A stretch of 64,000 bases of DNA from Roseiarcus sp963774195 (GCA_963774195.1 CAVZDY010000003.1:62001-126000); one strand, 5' to 3'. Numbered from the stretch's first letter, positions 1 through 8,958 are shown. The notes: a model not told the origin generated them from the letters alone. Translations and numbers: made by a program.

Positions 1-319
1 TCCCTGAATTCCAAAACGGACTCTAAGGCCACGGTGTTGAGAATTGGACCCCGTCGCGCTTTCGCCGCCAGGCCCGAACGCAGATCCGCGCAGCACAGCA
101 GGAAGCGAGTTGCAGTCCGCGAGGTCGAAACCAGACCCCAATATGTGCGCTGGGGGACCGAGCGCCTGGTTCGTTGCTCAATCCACCTCTCGGATGTCGG
201 CCGCGCATTATTGCCGCTTCGCGCGCCGCCGAATCCGGTGCTTGATCTGCACGGCGGCTCCCCGAACAGAAGACGAGGTCGGCACCGCGCTTAGAGCACT
301 TCCCCCCTGCAGTTTCCAG
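1..319. other. No recognisable gene
   Basis: Several short overlapping open frames exist on both strands, but none has a convincing ribosome binding site or a family signature. The stretch borders an IS630 remnant and is probably decayed mobile-element DNA. I see nothing else that can be supported here. Confidence 0.4.
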
Positions 320-718
320 TTAGTTGGCACATTCGCGCCGCGTGACGAGGGGGGTGCAGTTGGCGATGTGCCACCAAAGGCCTTCAACGATTCGCTCGGC
401 GACTTTGCGAAGCAAGGCCTTGAGCTTCGAAAACATCTTTTCAGCGGGATTGAAGTCGGGGCTGTAGGGCGGCACGAAAAGCAAAGTCGCGCCGGCGGCT
501 TCAATCAGTTCTCGAACCCTCGGCGTCCCGTGGTTTGACAAGTTGTCCGTGACCACGAGTGTCGCTCGGTCGCAGCGTCGGCGCGAGAAATCGCTCGACA
601 TGGCGTCAAAGACCTGAGCGACGATCGACCCGTCGAAAACTAGCGGGGCGACATTCCCCTCGTGTTGCAGACCGGCGACAAAGGTCGTGGTTTTCCAATT
701 GTTGGGTGTCGCCCTCAA
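320..718 (-). pseudogene. IS630-family transposase, 5'-truncated
   Basis: The 132 residues match the C-terminal half of an IS630/Tc1-type DDE transposase: 'WKTTTFVAGL' near the start, the second catalytic Asp in 'LVVTDNLSNH', the 'PPYSPDFNPAEKMFSKLK' block carrying the final acidic residue, and the family's usual C-terminal '.RREC.N' ending. The N-terminal helix-turn-helix part and first catalytic Asp are missing, so it cannot be active. The sequence upstream (above 718) switches directly to an IS110-type fragment, showing layered insertions. The family call is firm; the subgroup is not resolved. Confidence 0.8.
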
Positions 719-770
719 CGGGGCTGGTTTGCCAGACTGGAGGTGCTAAGGAGCGCCAGAGAGAGGCGTC

Positions 771-833
771 CGTGAACGAGGTTAGGACGAGCGGTCTCGA
801 CTTGGCGAAGCACGTGTTTCAGGCGCACGGTGT
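771..833 (+). pseudogene. IS110-family transposase N-terminal fragment
   Basis: Starting at a GTG, the frame reads VNEVRTSGLDLAKHVFQAHG, which is the characteristic RuvC-like N-terminus of IS110-family transposases (first catalytic Asp in 'GLDLAK'). The similarity stops after about 20 codons, so only the extreme 5' end of the gene remains, wedged between an IS630 remnant and a large palindrome. Confidence 0.6.
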
Positions 834-908
834 CACTCAGCGTCGAAGCTGGGACCCCTGCGGTGCAGCGGTCAACCATTTGATATCTCGGCGTAATATC
901 TGCGCTCG

Positions 909-942
909 GCGGGGTCCCGATCGGTGCCGATCGGGACCCCGC
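909..942. repeat. Perfect 16-bp inverted repeat, 2-nt spacer
   Basis: GCGGGGTCCCGATCGG, then TG, then the exact reverse complement. It sits at the point where the amidase pseudogene is cut off and next to IS110 and IS630 fragments, so it is probably a terminal or sub-terminal repeat of a lost insertion sequence; IS21-type ends have comparable GGGACCCC/CGATCGG elements. No ORF crosses it convincingly. Confidence 0.6.
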
Positions 943-999
943 GAAATAGTGAATTTATCAACATTCGGAGCACCTTGTAACCAGGACCGTCGGGTTCCC

Positions 1000-1407
1000 G
1001 ATTCGATCAGCATCCACAAATTGTCGACCACCGGGTTGTCGCTCTTCGCGATGGTGTCGCGGTTCAGCCTCACGCCATTGGTGGTGGCAAAACCCTCTTG
1101 GTCGATGTTGACCTTGATCGTGACCGGCACGCCGGCGAGTTCGCCCAGCTGTTCGCCACGAGCGATTGCGGCATCGACAGCGGATGCCTGCGCCAGCACA
1201 TCGACTGGGTTGTGGTCGACGACGGCATTGATCCGTGGATTGACAGCATCCAGCCGCGCCAGCGGTCGCCGCTTCCTTCGCCGAGACCTTTTTCGACTTG
1301 ATCAGTTTTGCCAGCTCCGCCGCCGACAGGCGCCACAAAGCTTCCACGTCCGCCTGTCGCGGCGCGGCCGTCCTTGCGTCCGTCACAGACCGTCGTTTGC
1401 TTTCCAT
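1000..1407 (-). pseudogene. Amidase-signature enzyme, truncated and frameshifted
   Basis: The gene starts well: ATG at 1407 with AGGAG six bases upstream, and reads 'ALWRLSAAELAKLIKSKKV', the usual N-terminal helix of amidase-signature hydrolases. After a frame change near 1260 the neighbouring frame continues with 'DVLAQASAVDAAIARGE' and 'LAGVPVTIKVNID', which carries the catalytic Lys of the family, and stops matching around 1000. The two catalytic Ser regions are missing, so the product cannot be functional. It follows the ureohydrolase gene by about 100 bases in the same direction and would have been the third gene of that operon. It is a different amidase from the intact one at 7444-8958. 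Confidence 0.75.
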
Positions 1408-1504
1408 TGGAAACTCCTGGTTTGCTTGAGTAGGCAGCCCTTCCCTGTGCTCGCGTTTCCGCGAGACAGGGCCAGGCGAAACCCGGTTGCGCTGCTGATG
1501 TTGG

Positions 1505-2488
1505 CTACGGCCGACGGCGTCGTTTCGCGCGCTCGTGGAAAATCGACCCGATGAAATCGAGGCTGGTTCTTGCCGCCAGCAACGACGTGATCCCGGACGG
1601 ATCGTAGGGAGGCGAGACCTCCACAAAGTCGACGCCGACCACCTCGAAGCGCTTGGCAACTTCGCGCAAGAGCTCCTTGGCTTCGTAGTAGGTGAAGCCC
1701 CCATGGCTGATGGTCGCCGTGCCCGGCGCGATCGACGGGTCGAAGCTGTCGATGTCGATCGATACGTAGACGCGCTCGCCGTCGGGAATATGCGCGAAAG
1801 CCGCCGCTGCCCCGATCGAACGGAACTTCCTCAAAGGAACGACATGCGTCCCATATGTCTTGGCCGCCTCGTAATCCTTCTTGCTGACGGAGGCCATGTT
1901 GTGGGGACCGAGCGTCGTGATGCCTTTCACGTGCGCCATTTCCGAGGCGCGACGCATCGGGCTGCCATGGCCCCAGCTGATGCCGTTGCGCTCGTTGATG
2001 AAGTCGAAATGCGCGTCGAGATGCACGATATGGATCGGCTTCTCGTTCGAATAGGCCGCGATCGTCGCCATCGTGATGGCGTGGTCGCCGCCGAGAATGT
2101 AGGGCATCGTCTTGGCGTCGAGCAGCGCGCGGACCGCCAGTTCGGCGTTCGCCAAGCTGCGCTTCGTGTCCGCATAGATGACGTCGCTGTCGCCAGCGTC
2201 GACGATCTTGACCTCTTCGTTGCTGAGATAGGTCACCTCGTCCTCGAAATCGAAGACGCCTTCCGGGCCGAAACCGTGGAACATCGACACTTCGCGGATC
2301 GCGCGCGGCCCGAAGCGCGTTCCCACACGATAGCTGGACGCCGTATCGATCGGGACGCCAAGAACGGCAACATCAGCACCGTCGAGCTTGTCCCAGTCGG
2401 CGCAGGCAGGCTGGCCCGCAAAGGTGGCGAGGCCAACAAAGGGCAAATTCATTCGCTCTTGCATGTTCCGGCTTACAGGCGTGTTCAT
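1505..2488 (-). CDS. Arginase/agmatinase-family ureohydrolase
   Basis: A 327-residue member of the ureohydrolase fold, which hydrolyses guanidino groups to urea with a binuclear metal centre (Mn in most members, Ni in guanidine hydrolases). All metal ligands are visible: His136 in 'GGDHAIT', Asp158/His160/Asp162 in 'HLDAHFDF', and Asp245/Asp247 in 'SIDIDSFDPSIAPG'. Length and the 'SSYRVGTRFGPRAIRE' block fit agmatinase-type enzymes better than true arginase. The natural substrate cannot be read from sequence; agmatine, guanidinobutyrate, guanidine and biguanide-like compounds are all used by relatives. It lies 54 bases downstream of the HD-domain gene and upstream of a decayed amidase, suggesting a pathway for guanidino or cyanamide-type nitrogen compounds. 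Confidence 0.85.
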   Translation of the reverse strand: MNTPVSRNMQERMNLPFVGLATFAGQPACADWDKLDGADVAVLGVPIDTASSYRVGTRFGPRAIREVSMFHGFGPEGVFDFEDEVTYLSNEEVKIVDAGDSDVIYADTKRSLANAELAVRALLDAKTMPYILGGDHAITMATIAAYSNEKPIHIVHLDAHFDFINERNGISWGHGSPMRRASEMAHVKGITTLGPHNMASVSKKDYEAAKTYGTHVVPLRKFRSIGAAAAFAHIPDGERVYVSIDIDSFDPSIAPGTATISHGGFTYYEAKELLREVAKRFEVVGVDFVEVSPPYDPSGITSLLAARTSLDFIGSIFHERAKRRRRP

Positions 2489-2542
2489 GAAATATTCTCT
2501 CTTCCAGTCAAGAACTGTTCGGTCGGTCGCGGAACTGTGGTG

Positions 2543-3364
2543 CTAAGAGTTTTCGAACGGCGAATTCATGACTTGATCATAGAAATTGCGCCTCTTGTAG
2601 TTGGCTATGAAATGCGAGCAGACGTCTTCGTTGCACGTATATTCGGTAGTTTGGGGCTTATGTCCGAAGCCATCAAAGAATGCCTCCGCGATTTTTTGCT
2701 TGAAATTGGTCCGCGGAAACTGACTGACCACCCTGGTTCGAACGTCTTCGGGAAAGGATTCGTACCCTACGCCGAGTGAATCCAAGGCTACGCCGTTGTA
2801 GATGAGCTCCACTTCCAAAGGCTTGTACGCTGCAATGCCGGGCGTAGTGTGAAGCGATATCGCGTCCCAGGCGGTCTGGATGCGGGCGGTGGGCACGCCA
2901 TGACATTCGAGAAACTGACGCACCGCGTTCGCACTGTCGACTTCGAAACGGTCAGTGGCGCTGCTGAACGTCTTAAGCAGACCCAAATCGTGGAACGCAG
3001 CGCAGATGAACACAAGCTCCACATCGAACTTCTGTCCCGTTTGGCGCCCCATCTCATTTGCCCAAAAGAACACGCGATGCGAATGGTTGATCAACACCGG
3101 CGTGCTGTATTCTCTCAGTAAGGCGGTTGCCTCACGAGTCAATTGAGTGTTGGGAACTCCGTCCGCCACCTGCTGAAACTGGGGCAACGGAGTTGGCACC
3201 GGAATAATCGTCTTGGGACGCCGAAACGTCGGCGTTTCGTCGGCGGTCTGCCCGACCGCTCGATCACTCAACTGGCCGCTTACGGCAATAGCCCCGGCGG
3301 CAGTCGAAGACGCGTTCAAAAGTGTACGACGGTTCATTAGTTTTCGAGATTTCGCTTGGGTCAT
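2543..3364 (-). CDS. Tat-exported HD-domain protein, cyanamide hydratase-like
   Basis: 273 residues. The N-terminus has a twin-arginine signal ('MNRRTLLNAS' from residue 10, then a hydrophobic Ala/Gly stretch), so the protein is probably exported folded to the periplasm. The HD metal-binding motif is present: His94 in 'NHSHRVFFWANEM', His125-Asp126 in 'AAFHDLGLL', a later His in 'AISLHTTPG' and Asp in 'NGVALDSLG'. The spacing and the 'NHS.RV' block resemble the cyanamide hydratase (Ddi2-type) branch of HD proteins, which turn cyanamide into urea. The ATG at 3364 has AGGAG seven bases upstream. It begins an operon with the ureohydrolase. Function is inferred from family resemblance and context; another small-molecule hydrolase or hydratase is possible. 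Confidence 0.7.
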   Translation of the reverse strand: MTQAKSRKLMNRRTLLNASSTAAGAIAVSGQLSDRAVGQTADETPTFRRPKTIIPVPTPLPQFQQVADGVPNTQLTREATALLREYSTPVLINHSHRVFFWANEMGRQTGQKFDVELVFICAAFHDLGLLKTFSSATDRFEVDSANAVRQFLECHGVPTARIQTAWDAISLHTTPGIAAYKPLEVELIYNGVALDSLGVGYESFPEDVRTRVVSQFPRTNFKQKIAEAFFDGFGHKPQTTEYTCNEDVCSHFIANYKRRNFYDQVMNSPFENS

Positions 3365-3532
3365 GGCTCACTCCTGGAAGTGCTCTTGAAGAAAAAGGCA
3401 CGAGGCGCACAGCGGCAATTCCGGTGTCGAGCACCGGCGTCGTTGTTTTGCGCGCAAGCCTTGCTGTCGGAGGTTTTGAGTTCCGCAATACTCATAGTCA
3501 CCGGCGCTGCACGATCGGCTCGCTTCAGGGAA

Positions 3533-3570
3533 AGCCCGTCCGGCGGGGGGAGGGGAACGCCGGACGGGCT
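3533..3570 (-). terminator. Rho-independent terminator after catalase
   Basis: Arms 3533-3545 and 3558-3570 form a perfect 13-bp stem (AGCCCGTCCGGCG and its complement) with a 12-base loop, five bases after the catalase stop codon; on the minus strand it is followed by a short T run. It separates the catalase transcript from the HD-domain/ureohydrolase operon. Confidence 0.75.
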
Positions 3571-3575
3571 TCGGG

Positions 3576-5036
3576 TCACTCGGCCGCTTGCTGCACGGGG
3601 AGGCCGAGCGCCCTAGCGACGCCTGCGCCGTACGCAGGATCCGCCTTCGCGCAGTTCGCGATGTGACGACGCTTCACTTCGAGGCGGGCGCCGTCCATCG
3701 CGCGCGCGGTGTTCTCGAAAAGAACCTGCTGCTGCGCCGGCGTCATCTTCCGGAACAGGTTGCCGGGCTGCTCGTAGTGATCGTCGTCAACGCGATGGTC
3801 CCAATGGTCCATGGAGCCCTCGACCGGCAGCGGCGGCTCGGCGAGCGCCTTGTCATGGTCGATCCACACGCCCTTGCTGTTCGGGTAGTAGTTCGCCGTC
3901 GCGCCGGCGTTGCCGTCGGTGCGCATCGCGCCGTCGCGGTGGTAGCTCTGGAACGGGCACTTCGGCGCGTTGACCGGGATGTGGTTGAAGTTCACGCCCA
4001 GCCGGTAGCGCTGCGTGTCGCCGTAGGAGAACAAGCGGCCCTGCAGCATCTTGTCCGGCGAGAAGCCGATGCCGGGCACGACGTTCGCCGGCGAGAAGGC
4101 GGCCTGCTCGACCTCGGCGAAGTAATTGTCGGGATGGCGGTTGAGCTCCATCACGCCGACCTCGATCAGCGGATAGTCCGCCTTCGGCCAGACCTTGGTG
4201 ACGTCGAACGGGTTGTGCTTGTGGGGCTTCGCCTGCGCCTCGGTCATCACCTGGATGGAGAGCGTCCAGCGCGGGAAATCGCCCTTCTCGATCGCGTTCA
4301 AGAGGTCGCGCCCATGGGTCTCGCGGTCCTTGGCGACGAGGGCCTCCGCCTCGGCGTCAGTCAGGTTCTGAACGCCCTGCTGGCTGCGGAAGTGGAACTT
4401 GACCCAGGCGCGCTCGTTCTTGGCGTTGATCATCGCGAAGGTGTGGCTGCCGAAGCCGTGCATGTGACGGAGGCTCTTCGGGATGCCGCGATCCGACATG
4501 ACGATGGTCACCTGGTGCAGCGCCTCGGGTAGCAACGACCAGAAGTCCCAGTTGCTGTCGGCGGAGCGCAGGCCCGTGCGCGGATCGCGCTTGATCGCGT
4601 GATTGAGGTCGGGGAAGCGCAGCGGATCGCGGAAGAAGAACACCGGTGTGTTGTTGCCGACGATGTCCCAGTTGCCGTCCTCGGTGTAGAACTTGACCGC
4701 GAAGCCGCGGATGTCGCGCTCGGCGTCGGCCGCGCCGCGCTCGCCAGCGACGGTCGAGAAGCGCGCGAACACATCGGTCTTCTTGCCGACCTCGGAGAAG
4801 ATTTTCGCCTTGGTGAAGCGGGTGATGTCCTTGGTGACGGTGAACGTGCCGTGGGCGCCCCAGCCCTTGGCGTGCATGCGGCGCTCCGGGATCACCTCGC
4901 GGTCGAAATGCGCCATCTTCTCGATCAGCCAGATGTCCTGCAACATCACAGGGCCGCGCGGGCCGGCCGTCATGGTGTTGAGATTGTCCGACACCGGCGC
5001 GCCGGTGGCGTGGCTCATCGTTGGTTTTTCAGCCAT
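3576..5036 (-). CDS. katA: Monofunctional haem catalase (small-subunit clade)
   Basis: 486 residues, typical length for clade 3 catalases, which break down hydrogen peroxide to water and oxygen in the cytoplasm. The distal His is His55 in 'RRMHAKG', the distal Asn lies in 'DIVGNNTPVFF', and the proximal haem-ligand Tyr in 'RLFSYGDTQRYRLG'. The start is set by ATG at 5036 ('MAEKPTMSHATGAP'), preceded by GAGGAG at good distance; the frame is open further upstream but without a better site. It is monocistronic: a strong terminator follows, and a decayed catalase N-terminus lies just upstream. Its setting among IS remnants suggests it was carried in as accessory DNA. Confidence 0.95.
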   Translation of the reverse strand: MAEKPTMSHATGAPVSDNLNTMTAGPRGPVMLQDIWLIEKMAHFDREVIPERRMHAKGWGAHGTFTVTKDITRFTKAKIFSEVGKKTDVFARFSTVAGERGAADAERDIRGFAVKFYTEDGNWDIVGNNTPVFFFRDPLRFPDLNHAIKRDPRTGLRSADSNWDFWSLLPEALHQVTIVMSDRGIPKSLRHMHGFGSHTFAMINAKNERAWVKFHFRSQQGVQNLTDAEAEALVAKDRETHGRDLLNAIEKGDFPRWTLSIQVMTEAQAKPHKHNPFDVTKVWPKADYPLIEVGVMELNRHPDNYFAEVEQAAFSPANVVPGIGFSPDKMLQGRLFSYGDTQRYRLGVNFNHIPVNAPKCPFQSYHRDGAMRTDGNAGATANYYPNSKGVWIDHDKALAEPPLPVEGSMDHWDHRVDDDHYEQPGNLFRKMTPAQQQVLFENTARAMDGARLEVKRRHIANCAKADPAYGAGVARALGLPVQQAAE

Positions 5037-5098
5037 ACTCTTCTCCTCAGTTAAACTCATGCGGCAGCTTTTTGCGGCGCGTTGGCGCGCCGTGCGGG

Positions 5099-5434
5099 TC
5101 AATTCTTGGCGCTCGTGCCGAATGCCTGACGAAGCGCGTCCCTGACGCGCCGACGCTTGACTAAACGCGGCCCGAATCCGGCGAGAAATAGTGCCGCGGC
5201 GCCCTTTTCGACTGCCTCGGCCACTTCGAACTCGAGCGTGCTGACCTGCAAATGGAGTTCCGCGGCGACCGCGGCCAGGCCTGCCTCTCGGTTAAGACAA
5301 GGGAGCGGCGCATTTAGCTTCGATGCCTGCGCTCGGGCAGCCGCGACGGCTCGCCGCAGGGAGACGACCCGGTCCCCCGTCAAATCCTCGAAATCGTACA
5401 GTTTCACGTCAAGAATCCAATTCTCGACCGCCAA
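5099..5434 (-). CDS. Hypothetical protein, 111 residues
   Basis: An open frame rich in Ala, Leu and Arg with predicted helical character ('VVSLRRAVAAARAQASKL', 'EVAEAVEKGAAALFLAGFG'). I recognise no family. It begins within the frame that continues from the decayed second catalase, with no clear ribosome binding site, so it may be a chance extension of that wreckage rather than a gene. Confidence 0.25.
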   Translation of the reverse strand: MAVENWILDVKLYDFEDLTGDRVVSLRRAVAAARAQASKLNAPLPCLNREAGLAAVAAELHLQVSTLEFEVAEAVEKGAAALFLAGFGPRLVKRRRVRDALRQAFGTSAKN

Positions 5435-5464
5435 CGCCGCTCGCGCGATGCATCGCCGACGCTC

Positions 5465-5577
5465 GCGCCAGATGTTCTGGAGCAGCGCGGGGCCCCCCGG
5501 CCTGTAGACTGGATGCTCAGATTGTCGATGATGGGCGCTGCGGTCGCATGGGTTGGGTGCGGACGTTTGTCGGTCAT
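5465..5577 (-). pseudogene. Second catalase, N-terminal remnant
   Basis: From ATG 5577 the frame reads 'MTDKRPHPTHATAAPIIDN', closely parallel to the N-terminus of the intact catalase (MAEKPTMSHATGAPVSDN). A one-base shift then moves 'GGPALLQNIW' into the next frame, matching 'GPVMLQDIW' of the intact gene. Nothing beyond about 40 codons matches, so it is a remnant of a paralogous catalase gene lying directly upstream of the functional one. Confidence 0.65.
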
Positions 5578-5884
5578 AGGACGATCCTTGACTGGGTGCC
5601 GCTGAGTGGGCGCAGAGGAGCCGAGCACGGCTACCAAGGATGGTGCCGTGTCGGTCCCGGTCAGTCTGAACTCAAGTCAGCCGATCGGCACGTGAAGCGT
5701 TGCAAAGTTCTGTAACAACGCAAGGTTCTGTAAAGATCTGTGTAAGCGACCTTGGGCGGTCACACGATTTTCAAACGCGCCCGGCGATAAGTATCGCTTT
5801 GAGCGTTTCGGGATCGTCCGCGACGTTGACGCTGCTTGACTATTGGCGAGCGCCGCGAGAAGCAGGTCCCACAGACCGGCGCGG

Positions 5885-6346
5885 CTCGATCTCAGGAATT
5901 GTGGATAGACCGAGCCCCATTTGCCGAACTCGTCCGGCAGAGCCACGGGTTCGCAATTCCATCCCCCTTGTTGTAATGATCCATGACATCCCAAAGGGTC
6001 TGCAGCGACCCGTCGTGGAAGTAAGGCGCGGTCACGAGGAGATTTCGCAGGCCCGGCGTCTTTAACGACGCGATATCCTTCTGCTTCCGCGTCACCAGGA
6101 AGCGCCCCAGCACCGACATCTCGCTGGTGATCGCCACGGTGTCGATCGCGGGAGATTGCCTTGCGCCACCTCGCGCTCCGCTTGCTGCGCCAAGCCGGCC
6201 GCGTGATGCCTGAGGATTCCGATGCCAACGTTGTGAAAATCATTATCGATAAACAGGCTCGCATCGCGCTGATCGTCTGTCAAAGCATGACAGCGGTTGC
6301 AACGAGCCTTGGTGTTGAACAGTTCCCACCCGCGTCTGGCCGCGTC
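5885..6346 (-). pseudogene. Di-haem cytochrome c peroxidase family, C-terminal remnant
   Basis: In the minus strand near 6340 the frame reads 'GWELFNTKARCNRCHALTDD', giving a c-type haem motif (CNRCH) followed by 'FHNVGIGI'. After a frame change the sequence continues 'SLKTPGLRNLLVTAPYFHDG' and 'LWDVMDHYNKG', the distinctive C-terminal part of bacterial di-haem peroxidases (CcpA/MauG family). The frame breaks again near 5900. The N-terminal haem domain is absent. The intact family reduces peroxide in the periplasm, so this fits the neighbouring catalases as part of a decayed oxidative-stress locus. Confidence 0.75.
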
Positions 6347-6671
6347 ACTGATTGTATTTCGGCCTGGGGTCCGAACGTCGATCGGCGTGTGATGTCTTTC
6401 GCAAATTGTTGATGTCGTTGAGTTCGGCTTCGCCAGGCGGGGTCAACTTTCAAATCTGATTCACAGCGCCCTTCGAGTCGGGATACTCTCGTTCGTCGGG
6501 GCCTGATAACTCGGGAGAGGGATTGTCGTTCAATTCGATTTCCGAACAGCGGGCGAGACGCCCTCGTCCTCGCGTGGGCCTAGGGCGAGTCGCGTGCTTC
6601 TACAAAAACAATCGACTATGTCAATAATCATTGCGGCAGAAATGGCGTCGGTCTCCGCCTGATGGCGCCGA

Positions 6672-7137
6672 GATGAAGTCTATCTGAAGATCGATGGCCG
6701 CATGGTCTATCTATGGCGCGCCGTCGACGCCGAAGGCGAGGTGCTCGACGTGCTGGTCCAATCCAAACGAAACAAGCATGCCGCGCTGACACCGATGCGC
6801 AAGCGTCTCAAGAAATACGCGTTCGTTCACGAGCGGTTGATCACCGACCATTTGCGGTCGTATTACACCGCCGTCAACGATCTCGGGATCGTTGACGGCG
6901 CCATGTGCGCGGGCGATCGAAGAACAATCAGGCCGAGAATTCACATCAGCCGACCCGACGGTGGGAGCGCAAGATGCAGCGTTTCAAGAGCGCCGGCGCT
7001 GCGCAGAAATTTCTCTACATCCACGCCGCGGTCTACAACACCTTCGACCTCCAACGCCATCTGACCTCATCCAAGACGCACCGCACGCTTCGCGCCGCGG
7101 CGATGGGCGCGTGGCGCGAAGCCGTCGCCGCCGCCTG
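6672..7137 (+). pseudogene. IS6-family transposase, truncated and frameshifted
   Basis: The match begins abruptly at 'DEVYLKIDGRMVYLWRAVD', which contains the first catalytic Asp of IS6/IS26-type transposases, continues through 'KKYAFVHERLITDHLRSYY', then shifts frame near 6900 into 'NNQAENSHQPTRRWERKMQR' (second DDE region with the final Glu) and ends 'RAAAMGAWREAVAAA'. The N-terminal DNA-binding part is missing. Inactive. Its 3' end abuts a remnant on the opposite strand. Confidence 0.8.
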
Positions 7138-7159
7138 AAAATTGTCGCTTGTAGATGAC

Positions 7160-7424
7160 CGTCTTCTCGAAAGCGCGGTCAGCGTACTTGACCGATCCAC
7201 GATGCACATAACCGGATACCGAAATCGCGCGTTCGTCCTTGCCCTTCGCCGTGAGCTTCAATTCAATTGCCCGCGCTGGCATCTGCCGCCGTCCGGCCTG
7301 TTGCAGGAGAATTGTCGCGGAGTTCTTGTCTTCTGTGAAGGCGCCCGAAGAACCCCACGCGCGCCGCAGCGCCGGGCAAGCTGCAACGCCAATCGAGGTC
7401 TCTTCGCCGGCCCGTCATTGTGAC
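7160..7424 (-). pseudogene. Possible small gene remnant after amidase
   Basis: ATG 7424 begins 'MTGRRRDLDWRCSLPG', then with a frame change 'FTEDKNSATILLQQAGRRQM' and 'ISVSGYVHRGSVKYADRAF'. The run is in the orientation of the amidase operon and starts 20 bases after it, then is cut by the IS6 remnant. It looks protein-like but I recognise no family. Weak call. Confidence 0.25.
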
Positions 7425-7443
7425 GAGCTACAATTCCGTCGTC

Positions 7444-8958
7444 TCATGGGTGGTCTCCTCCCATTGGAAGCGAGGCCACACGCGATCTGTGTCGGAGTTC
7501 GTCCCCCAGGCCCGGATGGCCTTCGACGGGCGGCGATCTGCGGTGCCAATCGGTCGCCTTCTGATAGGCGTGGGCGATCCTCAGAAGGAGCGGCTCACTG
7601 AAAGGACGGCCAATCAACTGGAACGAGATCGGCAATCCCTTTGCCGTGAATCCGCAGGGAACGCTGATGGCGGGTAGACCCAGGAAATTACATATCTTAG
7701 TGTTGCGAGTGAGCGACGCGACCATCCGCAGATAGGCTGGCCCGTCGGTTGTCGTAGTTTCGGCGATTGTCGGAGCCGCCTTGGGCAAAACGGGCGTCAT
7801 CAGGACGTCGGCTACCCCAAATACTGGCTCCGCGAACCTGTTGAGAAGCGCGCCTCGAACCTTCAAAGCTTGAATGTAGTCGGTCGCTGGGATGAAATAT
7901 CCAGCTTGCAGCCGATGGCGCACCTCTTCCGAGTAGCTTTCGCTTTTGTGGCGCATCCACAGTTGATGATTGGACGCCGCCTCTGCCTTCATCACAAGTG
8001 GGTGCAGGTCCGCCACGTCCTGAAGCGAGGCCGGAATGCGAACCTCCATTGCGTGTGCGCCAAGCGATTGCAGCGCCTCCCGCGCGATCGATATCGCCGC
8101 TTCGACCTCGGCTGATACGCCCTCGCCGAAATAGGAGTCGGGCGTGCCAAGCCTTAGCCCCGCGATGGGCGTATCGAGGCCGGCTTCATAGTCGGGGACG
8201 GCGCGCGCGCTCGAGCTTGCGTCGAGAGGATCCGGACCCGCGATCACGTTCATCAGCCGCGCGCAATCAGCCGCGGTGCGCGCGATCGGACCCACGCAGT
8301 CCAGCGAGAACGACATCGGCATGACGCCTCTCCTGCTCACCTGCGAATATGTCGGCGAGAGGCCGACAACTCCGCTGGCCGACGCGGGGCATCGGATCGA
8401 TCCTCCTGTGTCCGACCCCAGCGAACCGGCGACGAAACGCGAAGCGACGGCGACGCCCGATCCGCTCGAAGAGCCGCAGGGCACGTGGTCGTGTCCCCAG
8501 GGATTGCGGCACTGACGAAGGTTCGCGTTATAGCCGTGCGGCCCGCTCGCGAATTCAACCATCGCGAGAGCGCCCAACGTGATTGCGCCCGCCTGGTCGA
8601 GCCTGCCGAGGACCGTCGCGGTTTCAACGGGCACAAAATCATCGCGGACACGCGAGCCGCAGGCCACGACGCGGCCCACCCGGTAAAACATATCCTTGTG
8701 GGCCAGGGGAACGCCATGCAGAGGCCCCATCCTCTCGCCGCGAGCCGCCATCGCATCGCATCGGTCCGCTGCCCGCAGCGCATCCTCATGGTCCACGCGA
8801 ACAAAGCTCGCGACGCGATCGTCGAGAGCGTCGATGCGCGCCAGATGAGCTTCGGTCACTTCCCGCGCGGCGACCTTTCGCCGCGCGATGGCGCTGGCGA
8901 GATCGACAAGCGACATTTGCGTCAAATCCGACACGGTTCTCATTCCTTCCATGCCCAA
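7444..8958 (-). CDS. Amidase-signature hydrolase, AtzE-like
   Basis: 504 residues with the complete Ser-cisSer-Lys machinery: Lys88 in 'GVPLAHKDMF', the Ser cluster in 'PCGSSSGSGVAVAS' (163-165) and the nucleophile Ser187 in 'GSDTGGSIRCPAS'. Members cleave amide, urea-like or carbamoyl bonds in the cytoplasm. The gene directly upstream (8940-9137) encodes a small AtzG/GatC-like partner, an arrangement known for AtzE-AtzG (1-carboxybiuret hydrolase) and related amidase pairs. ATG 8958 has GGAGG seven bases upstream and overlaps the partner gene by 19 bases, implying coupled translation. Last intact gene of the BMP-importer operon, so the substrate is probably what that importer takes up or a product of it. 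The exact bond is not determinable here. Confidence 0.8.
   Translation of the reverse strand: MGMEGMRTVSDLTQMSLVDLASAIARRKVAAREVTEAHLARIDALDDRVASFVRVDHEDALRAADRCDAMAARGERMGPLHGVPLAHKDMFYRVGRVVACGSRVRDDFVPVETATVLGRLDQAGAITLGALAMVEFASGPHGYNANLRQCRNPWGHDHVPCGSSSGSGVAVASRFVAGSLGSDTGGSIRCPASASGVVGLSPTYSQVSRRGVMPMSFSLDCVGPIARTAADCARLMNVIAGPDPLDASSSARAVPDYEAGLDTPIAGLRLGTPDSYFGEGVSAEVEAAISIAREALQSLGAHAMEVRIPASLQDVADLHPLVMKAEAASNHQLWMRHKSESYSEEVRHRLQAGYFIPATDYIQALKVRGALLNRFAEPVFGVADVLMTPVLPKAAPTIAETTTTDGPAYLRMVASLTRNTKICNFLGLPAISVPCGFTAKGLPISFQLIGRPFSEPLLLRIAHAYQKATDWHRRSPPVEGHPGLGDELRHRSRVASLPMGGDHP

Noticed and set aside
5690..5750. Repeated GTTCTGTAA/GATCTGTGTAA motifs resembling an IS256-type end
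   Set aside because: Suggestive of a transposon terminus, but no matching opposite end or transposase fragment is visible nearby, so it is not called.
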